A stretch of 64,000 nt of DNA from Gluconacetobacter johannae (GTDB lineage Bacteria > Pseudomonadota > Alphaproteobacteria > Acetobacterales > Acetobacteraceae): assembly GCF_014174305.1 (NCBI RefSeq), contig NZ_JABEQH010000001.1, positions 280,602-344,601 on the forward strand. The letters run 5' to 3'. The notes beneath the pieces are model-generated. The model was not told where the DNA came from and did not search any database. It saw only the letters and a program-made list of their open reading frames with translations. This document shows positions 58,722-64,000 of the stretch, in pieces. A program made the translations under genes and the position numbers. Each line of letters starts with the position of its first letter. Positions within the stretch are counted from its first letter, which is position 1.

Positions 58722-60176
58722 ATGGCCGCCGATAGCGAAACTCTTTCGGTGGAAGGGGGGCTGGCGGCGCTGAACGCCGCGGTCCGCCGTGACCTCGATA
58801 TCATCAACTATCCGCGCCATGCCTGGACACCGCGCCTGTCCCGCGAGGGCGCGCCCGTGCTGGATGTCGCGATCGTCGGCGCGGGCCAGGGAGGGCTGGC
58901 GACGGCGTTCGCCCTGCAGCGCGGCAATATCACGAATGTCCGCATCTTCGACCGCGCCCCGCGCGGCGGCGAGGGGCCGTGGATCACCTTCGCCCGCATG
59001 ATTACGCTGCGGACCCCGAAATACGTGACCGGTCCGGACCTGGGGATTCCCGCGCTGACGCCGCGCGCGTGGTACGAGGCCCGCTACGGCGCGCAGGCGT
59101 GGCAGGACCTGGACAAGATCCCCCGGGAGGACTGGCAGGCCTATCTGGACTGGTATCGCGCGGTGCTGGACCTTCCGGTCGAAAACGACCGGTCGTTCGA
59201 GCATGTCGAGTGGGACGACGGCCTGCTGCGGCTGACATTTCGCGATTCGGCGGGTCGGGAATACCGCCAGTGGGCGCGGAAGCTGGTTCTGGCGACGGGT
59301 ATCGACGGCAACGGGGCGTGGCATGTCCCCGATTTCATCCGCGATGCCCTGCCGCGCGACCGTTACGCCCACACGTCCGACCCGATTGATTTCGCCACCC
59401 TGAAGGGCAAGCGGATCGGTGTCCTGGGCGCCGGGGCGTCGGCTTTCGACAATGCCGCGACCGCGCTGGAGGCCGGCGCGGCCTCGGTGGCGCTGTGCCT
59501 GCGCCGCAAGGTGATTCCGTCGGTCAACCCCTACCGGTGGATGGAAAACACCGGCTTCCTGGCGCATTTCCCGTCTCTGCCGGACGTGCTGCGCTGGCGG
59601 TTCATGCGTCAGATCTACGATCTTAACCAGCCTCCGCCGCAGGACACGTTCTGGCGCTGTCGCCGGCATCCGACCTTCTCCTACCACACCGGCTGCGGCT
59701 GGACGGCGGCGCGGATGGAGGGCGGGGACGTCGTGGTGGGAACGCCCGACGGCGAAAAGCGGTTCGATTTCGTCATCATCGGCACCGGCTTCGCCACCGA
59801 CCTGGGGCGCCGGCCGGAGACGGCGTCCTTCGCCGGTTCGGTGGCCCTGTGGCAGGACCGTTTCACCCCGCCCGAGGGCGAGGACAGCGCGCTGCTGGCC
59901 GCCCACCCCTATCTGGGCGACAGCTACCAGTTCCTGCCGCGCGACGCCGCCGACCCGCTGGCGCCGATGCTGGCGCATATCCATAATTTCACCTTCGGCG
60001 CCACACCCAGCATGGGCCTGTCCGGTGCGTCCATCAGCGGCATGCGCTTCGGCGTGGAACGGCTGGCACGGGGGCTGGGGCGCGACCTGTTCGTCGCCGA
60101 CGGCGCGTATCATCTGGACAGCCTGCTCAATTACACGACACCGGAACTGGTCAGCCTCGATCCTCCGGATGCATGA
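58722..60176 (+). CDS. FAD-dependent monooxygenase-like oxidoreductase
   Basis: 484-residue two-dinucleotide-binding flavoprotein. FAD-binding GAGQGG is at 53-58, and a second Rossmann motif GAGASA, near residue 235, fits NADPH. LVLATG and VIIGTGFAT resemble class B flavin monooxygenases. It heads the operon with hpxX, hpxY, hpxW and hpxK homologues. It is not an HpxO-type urate hydroxylase by overall pattern, so its substrate is open. GGAGG-like GGGAGG lies before ATG 58722; the frame extends upstream to 58497, but that part covers the promoter. Confidence 0.75.
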   Translation: MAADSETLSVEGGLAALNAAVRRDLDIINYPRHAWTPRLSREGAPVLDVAIVGAGQGGLATAFALQRGNITNVRIFDRAPRGGEGPWITFARMITLRTPKYVTGPDLGIPALTPRAWYEARYGAQAWQDLDKIPREDWQAYLDWYRAVLDLPVENDRSFEHVEWDDGLLRLTFRDSAGREYRQWARKLVLATGIDGNGAWHVPDFIRDALPRDRYAHTSDPIDFATLKGKRIGVLGAGASAFDNAATALEAGAASVALCLRRKVIPSVNPYRWMENTGFLAHFPSLPDVLRWRFMRQIYDLNQPPPQDTFWRCRRHPTFSYHTGCGWTAARMEGGDVVVGTPDGEKRFDFVIIGTGFATDLGRRPETASFAGSVALWQDRFTPPEGEDSALLAAHPYLGDSYQFLPRDAADPLAPMLAHIHNFTFGATPSMGLSGASISGMRFGVERLARGLGRDLFVADGAYHLDSLLNYTTPELVSLDPPDA

Positions 60177-60232
60177 TCCGTTCGGCGCGCGCCCCTCCGG
60201 CGGCGCGCGCCAAACGGAATGAGGATATATCC

Positions 60233-60424
60233 ATGAGCGAGACTCACGACGATCCGGCGCGGGCGTTCGTCACGGCCCTGGCGCGGGATATCGGGGTGAC
60301 GATCCCCGAATCCTGCCTGCCGGGCGTGCTGGTCAATCGGGACCTGCTTCGGCAGTACGCCGACCTCGTCAATGGCTTCGCATTGCCCGACACGTGCGAA
60401 CCCGCGTTCGACTACCAGCCATGA
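60233..60424 (+). CDS. hpxX: DUF4089 small subunit (HpxX/AtzG-like)
   Basis: 63-residue acidic protein with the DUF4089/AtzG pattern: an N-terminal helix, an IPESCLPGVLVNRDLL core and a C-terminal AFDYQP tail. It resembles GatC. In characterised pairs this small protein binds and stabilises the AtzE/HpxY amidase. Stop and next start overlap (ATGA), as expected for obligate partners. Confidence 0.78.
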   Translation: MSETHDDPARAFVTALARDIGVTIPESCLPGVLVNRDLLRQYADLVNGFALPDTCEPAFDYQP

Positions 60425-61785
60425 GCGGCCCCATGACGGAAATCCCCAGCGCCATGAGACTGGCCGCCGATATCCGCGCCGGCCGGACGACCGCCGTGAT
60501 CGCGGTGACCGCCGTCATCGCCGATATCGAGGTCCGCGATACCCGGATCAACAGCGTGACCCGGATCTTCGGCCCGGCCGCCGTCGCCGCGGCCGAGAAG
60601 ATCGACCGGCAGATCGCCGCCGGCGACGATCCCGGCCCGCTGGCCGGCGTGCCGTTCGGGGTCAAGGACCTGTTCGATGTCGTCGACGAGGTGACGACGG
60701 CGGGGTCGGTCGTCCTGCGCGAATCCCGTCCGGCGACGCATGACGCCACCGTGGTCGCGCGCCTGCGGGCGGCGGGGGCCATTCCCGTCGCCAGCCTGAA
60801 CATGGACGAATTCGCCTACGGATTCGCCACCGACAATGCCCATCACGGCATCACGCGCAACCCGCACGACCTGGCCCGGCTGGCCGGCGGGTCGTCCGGC
60901 GGGTCGGCGGCGGCGGTGGCGGCCGGCCTGATGCCGTTCGCGCTGGGGTCGGACACCAACGGGTCGATCCGGGTGCCGGCGTCGCTCTGCGGCGTCTGGG
61001 GGCTGAAGCCCACCTTCGGCACCGTTCCGCGCGAGGGCGCCTATCCTTTCGCCGCCAGCCTGGATGTCGTGGGCCCGTTCGCGGGGACGCTGGAAGATCT
61101 GCGCCTGGTCTACGAGACGATGTACGGCGCCGCGATGCCGGATCTTCCGCCCGTCGGCACGCTGCGGGTCGGGCGGCTGGGCGGCTGGTTCGCCAACAAT
61201 GTGTCCGAACCGCTGGCGCGCGCCATCGACGCGGTGGCGGCGCATCTGGGCGGGGCCGAGACCGTGCAGTTGCCCGAGGTCGCGCGGGCCAGGGCGGCGT
61301 CGTTCCTGATAACCGCCGCCGAGGGGGGCAATCTGCATCTGCCGCGCCTGCGGCGTCATGCGTCGCAATATGACCCGGCGACGCGCGACCGCCTGTTCGC
61401 GGGCGCGCTGTTGCCGGCCACGACGGTCATCCAGGCCCATCGGTTCCGGTCGTGGTTCCGGACGCAGATCCATGCCGCGTTCCGCAATGTGGACGTGCTG
61501 ATCGCCCCCGCGACGGTCGGCGAGGCCCCGCGCATCGACCAGCCGACCATCGTGGTGGACGGGCAGAACGTGTCGGCGCGCGCCAATCTCGGCCTGTATA
61601 CCCAGCCGCTCAGCCTTGCCGGGGTGCCGATCCTCAGCGCGCCGCTGGCGGGTACGGGGGGGCTGCCGCTGGGCCTGCAACTGGTCGCGGCGCCGGGGCG
61701 CGAGGCCGCCCTGTTCGCGATCGCCGCCGAACTGGAACGCGCGGGCCTGGCCGGCCGGGTCCCGCTGCCGGCGAAGGGGCGGTAG
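60421..61785 (+). CDS. hpxY: AtzE/HpxY-type amidase
   Basis: 454-residue amidase-signature hydrolase. The Ser-cisSer-Lys triad is K82 (VKDLFD), S159 (GGSSGGS) and S182 (DTNGS). AtzE hydrolyses 1-carboxybiuret; HpxY from Klebsiella is proposed to act on oxalurate-type ureides. Coupled to the DUF4089 gene by an ATGA overlap. The substrate is inferred from synteny only. Confidence 0.82.
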   Translation: MSGPMTEIPSAMRLAADIRAGRTTAVIAVTAVIADIEVRDTRINSVTRIFGPAAVAAAEKIDRQIAAGDDPGPLAGVPFGVKDLFDVVDEVTTAGSVVLRESRPATHDATVVARLRAAGAIPVASLNMDEFAYGFATDNAHHGITRNPHDLARLAGGSSGGSAAAVAAGLMPFALGSDTNGSIRVPASLCGVWGLKPTFGTVPREGAYPFAASLDVVGPFAGTLEDLRLVYETMYGAAMPDLPPVGTLRVGRLGGWFANNVSEPLARAIDAVAAHLGGAETVQLPEVARARAASFLITAAEGGNLHLPRLRRHASQYDPATRDRLFAGALLPATTVIQAHRFRSWFRTQIHAAFRNVDVLIAPATVGEAPRIDQPTIVVDGQNVSARANLGLYTQPLSLAGVPILSAPLAGTGGLPLGLQLVAAPGREAALFAIAAELERAGLAGRVPLPAKGR

Positions 61786-61789
61786 CGCC

Positions 61790-63382
61790 ATGCTGCACAC
61801 GCCGCGTTCCCTGCGCGGGATGGTGACGTCCCCGCATCACCTGGCCAGCCAGGCCGGGCTGGACGTCCTGAAGGACGGCGGCACGGCGATCGAGGCGGTG
61901 GTGGCCACGGCCGCCGCCCTCGCGGTCGTCTATCCGCACATGACGGGCATCGGCGGCGACGGGTTCTGGCTCGTGCTGTGGCCGGATGGCCGTACCGCGA
62001 GCATCGACGCCTGCGGCGCGGCGGCGGCCCGTGCCGACCTGTCGTTCTATCAGGCGGCCGGTGTCTCCTCGATTCCATGGCGCGGCCCCCTGGCGGCCAA
62101 CACGGTCGCGGGCACGGTGTCGGGCTGGGACCTCGCCCTGTCATGGAGCCAGGCGACGCAGCCCGGCCTGGGGCTGCATCGCCTGCTGCGCGACGCCATC
62201 TATTATGCCGAACAGGGCGTCCCCATGACGGAAGGGGGGGCCGCCATCACGCGGGCCAAGATCGGCGAACTGGACGGCGTTCCCGGCTTCAGCGATACGT
62301 TCCTGCCGGACGGACGCCTGCCCGACGCTGGCGATATTCTTCACAATCAGGCGCTTGCACAAAGTTTCCGACGCCTGGCCGCCGATGGGCTGGACTCGTT
62401 CTATCGCGGGGCGCTGGCCCACGACATGGCGGCGGACCTGCGGGCGCTGGGCAGCCCGCTGGACCTGGCCGACCTGAAGGCGCACCGCGCGCTTTCCCGG
62501 CCGCCGCTGCATGTCGATATCGACGGGGCGCGCCTGTTCAACATGGCGCCGCCCACCCAGGGTGTCGCGTCGCTGCTGATTCTGGCGCTGTTCGACCGCC
62601 TGCGCGCCGGGCAGGTCGATGGGTTCAACCATGTCCATGGCCTGGTCGAGGCGACGAAGCAGGCCTTCCGCTATCGCGACGCCCATGTCGGCGATCCGGC
62701 CTTCATGACGGTCGGGGCGCAGGACATCCTGGACGACACGGCGCGCCTCGACGCCATGGCGCGGGCCATCGACCCGGCGGTGGCCGCCCCATGGCCGCAT
62801 CCGTCGCAGGCCGGCGACACGGTCTGGATGGGCGCCGTCGATGCCGATGGGGTCGCCGTCAGCATGATCCAGAGCGTCTATTTCGAGTACGGGTCGGGCG
62901 TCGTCCTGCCGCGTACGGGCGTGATGTGGCAGAATCGCGGCTCCAGCTTCCGGCTGGCCGACGATGGCTGGAATGCCCTGCGTCCGGGGCGCAAGCCGTT
63001 CCACACCCTCAACCCCGCCGCGGCGCGGTTCGAAGATGGGCGGACCATGGTCTACGGCACCATGGGGGGCGAGGGGCAGCCCCAGACCCAGGCGGCGGTG
63101 TTCAGCCGGTACGCCCGCTACGGCGTGCCGTTGCAGCAGGCGGTCACGGCCCCGCGCTGGCTGCTGGGCCGCACATGGGGCGAGGACAGCGTGACCCTGA
63201 AATACGAGGACCGCTTCGACCCGGCCATGATCGCGCGGATGGCGCAGGCCGGACATGCGCTGGAACGCATGCCGCCGTTTACGTCCACCATGGGCCATGC
63301 CGGTGCGCTGGTGCGGCATCCCTCAGGCCTGATCGAAGGGGCGACGGACCCGCGCAGCGACGGGGCGGTGGCGGCATGGTGA
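61790..63382 (+). CDS. hpxW: Gamma-glutamyltransferase-fold amidohydrolase (HpxW, oxamate amidohydrolase-like)
   Basis: 530-residue Ntn-hydrolase of the GGT family that cleaves itself into two chains. The expected nucleophile is Thr344 in AGDTVWMGAVD; classical GGT has TTH at this place, so the second and third residues differ. No signal peptide is visible, unlike periplasmic GGT, which fits a cytoplasmic HpxW-type role (oxamate to oxalate plus ammonia). Located 4 bp after the amidase stop. The HpxW assignment rests on order and on the motif difference. Confidence 0.78.
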   Translation: MLHTPRSLRGMVTSPHHLASQAGLDVLKDGGTAIEAVVATAAALAVVYPHMTGIGGDGFWLVLWPDGRTASIDACGAAAARADLSFYQAAGVSSIPWRGPLAANTVAGTVSGWDLALSWSQATQPGLGLHRLLRDAIYYAEQGVPMTEGGAAITRAKIGELDGVPGFSDTFLPDGRLPDAGDILHNQALAQSFRRLAADGLDSFYRGALAHDMAADLRALGSPLDLADLKAHRALSRPPLHVDIDGARLFNMAPPTQGVASLLILALFDRLRAGQVDGFNHVHGLVEATKQAFRYRDAHVGDPAFMTVGAQDILDDTARLDAMARAIDPAVAAPWPHPSQAGDTVWMGAVDADGVAVSMIQSVYFEYGSGVVLPRTGVMWQNRGSSFRLADDGWNALRPGRKPFHTLNPAAARFEDGRTMVYGTMGGEGQPQTQAAVFSRYARYGVPLQQAVTAPRWLLGRTWGEDSVTLKYEDRFDPAMIARMAQAGHALERMPPFTSTMGHAGALVRHPSGLIEGATDPRSDGAVAAW

Positions 63383-64000
63383 CGTCGCTATCGGGGGCGC
63401 CCTCCGGCGCGCGCGCGGTTGCGCGGTGCGACGAACTGGGCGCGGCGCCCTATTCGGACGAGCCGGGGCTGCTGTTCCGGCCCTATCTGGGCGCGGGCCA
63501 TGGCGCGACGCTGGACCGGCTGGCGGCATGGATGCGCGAGGCCGGGATGTCGGCGCGGATCGACGCGGCGGGCAATATCGTCGGCCGCTATGAAGGGCTG
63601 GTCGCGGACGCGCCGGCGCTGCTGGTCGGCTCGCATGTCGACAGCGTGCGCGACGGCGGGCGCTATGACGGCATGCTGGGCGTGGTGCTGGGCATCGAGG
63701 CGGTGGCCGGCTTCGCCGCGCGGGGCCGGCGCTTTGCCTTCGCCATCGAGGTGATCGGCTTCGGCGACGAGGAGGGCTCGCGCTTTCCCGTCTCGATGCT
63801 GGCGACCCGCGCCGTCGCGGGCGCGCTGGACGGGCAGGAGCTGGACCTGCGCGACGGGGCGGGTACCACGCTGGCCGAAGCCCTGGCGTCCTTCGGGCTG
63901 GATGTCGCGCAGCTGGCCGGCGCCGCCCGGCGGCGGGACGAGATCGTGGCCTATGTCGAGGCCCATATCGAGCAGGGCCCGGTGCTGGAGGCCGAGGATC
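63376..64000 (+). CDS. hpxK: Allantoate amidohydrolase-like M20 enzyme (partial, runs off window)
   Basis: The first 208 residues of a hydantoinase/carbamoylase-family hydrolase are visible. Metal-site segments GSHVDSVRDGGRYDG and GFGDEEGSRF, and EAHIEQGPVLE, match allantoate amidohydrolases (AllC/HpxK). Start ATG 63376 overlaps the end of hpxW by 7 bp. In the urate pathway this enzyme turns allantoate into ureidoglycine. It is clearly a different gene from the M20 enzyme at 45580-46902. Confidence 0.85.
   Translation, partial: MVTSLSGAPSGARAVARCDELGAAPYSDEPGLLFRPYLGAGHGATLDRLAAWMREAGMSARIDAAGNIVGRYEGLVADAPALLVGSHVDSVRDGGRYDGMLGVVLGIEAVAGFAARGRRFAFAIEVIGFGDEEGSRFPVSMLATRAVAGALDGQELDLRDGAGTTLAEALASFGLDVAQLAGAARRRDEIVAYVEAHIEQGPVLEAED

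Overview
The window looks like a chromosome segment of an acetic acid bacterium (Acetobacteraceae, most like Gluconacetobacter or a relative). The DNA is GC-rich. It carries the periplasmic PQQ alcohol dehydrogenase genes adhA-adhB, a four-gene haem-copper quinol oxidase operon, and typical alphaproteobacterial genes: class I lysyl-tRNA synthetase, an Hda-like DnaA paralogue beside ppk, and a SUV3/MgpS-type helicase. No rRNA, tRNA, insertion sequence, prophage or CRISPR array was recognised.

Layout: 1-8.4 kb holds a DinG-type helicase (cut by the window edge), class I LysRS, an MprF-like membrane protein with a shortened transferase domain, a MarC protein, a uracil-DNA-glycosylase-like protein and a sirtuin. 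8.4-12.9 kb holds adhB, adhA and thpR. 13.1-18.5 kb holds a Bax-inhibitor-1 protein, a ~590 bp AT-richer regulatory region and the oxidase operon cyoABCD (cyaBACD in Acetobacter naming). 18.6-24.8 kb holds ferredoxin FdxA, an S4 protein coupled to a SUV3-like helicase, an M17 aminopeptidase, a MarR regulator and an exported unknown. 24.8-30.1 kb is a small surface-polysaccharide locus. 30.1-42.6 kb is housekeeping and transport: AI-2E-type permease, MFS exporter, ABC-F protein, ndk, purN-purM, hdaA, and ppk-ppx-cdh.

42.6-64 kb is the most distinctive part: a contiguous nitrogen-scavenging island for nucleobases. The left half encodes a full reductive pyrimidine pathway: an NCS1 permease, PreT/PreA dihydropyrimidine dehydrogenase, dihydropyrimidinase, an M20 beta-ureidopropionase-like enzyme and an omega-amino-acid aminotransferase. 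It also carries a RutR-like TetR regulator and a near-perfect RutR box 66 bp upstream of preT. A surface 5'-nucleotidase-like lipoprotein overlaps hydA. The right half is purine-related: xdhABC and a LysR regulator, then an operon of an FAD monooxygenase-like protein, a DUF4089 protein, an AtzE-type amidase, a gamma-glutamyltransferase-fold protein and an allantoate-amidohydrolase-like enzyme. The last four match the Klebsiella hpxX-hpxY-hpxW-hpxK set (late urate/ureide degradation). Uricase, HIU hydrolase, OHCU decarboxylase and allantoinase are not in the window, so they lie beyond the right edge, lie elsewhere, or are absent.

All calls come from reading the sequence and recalling families. 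No database search was run.
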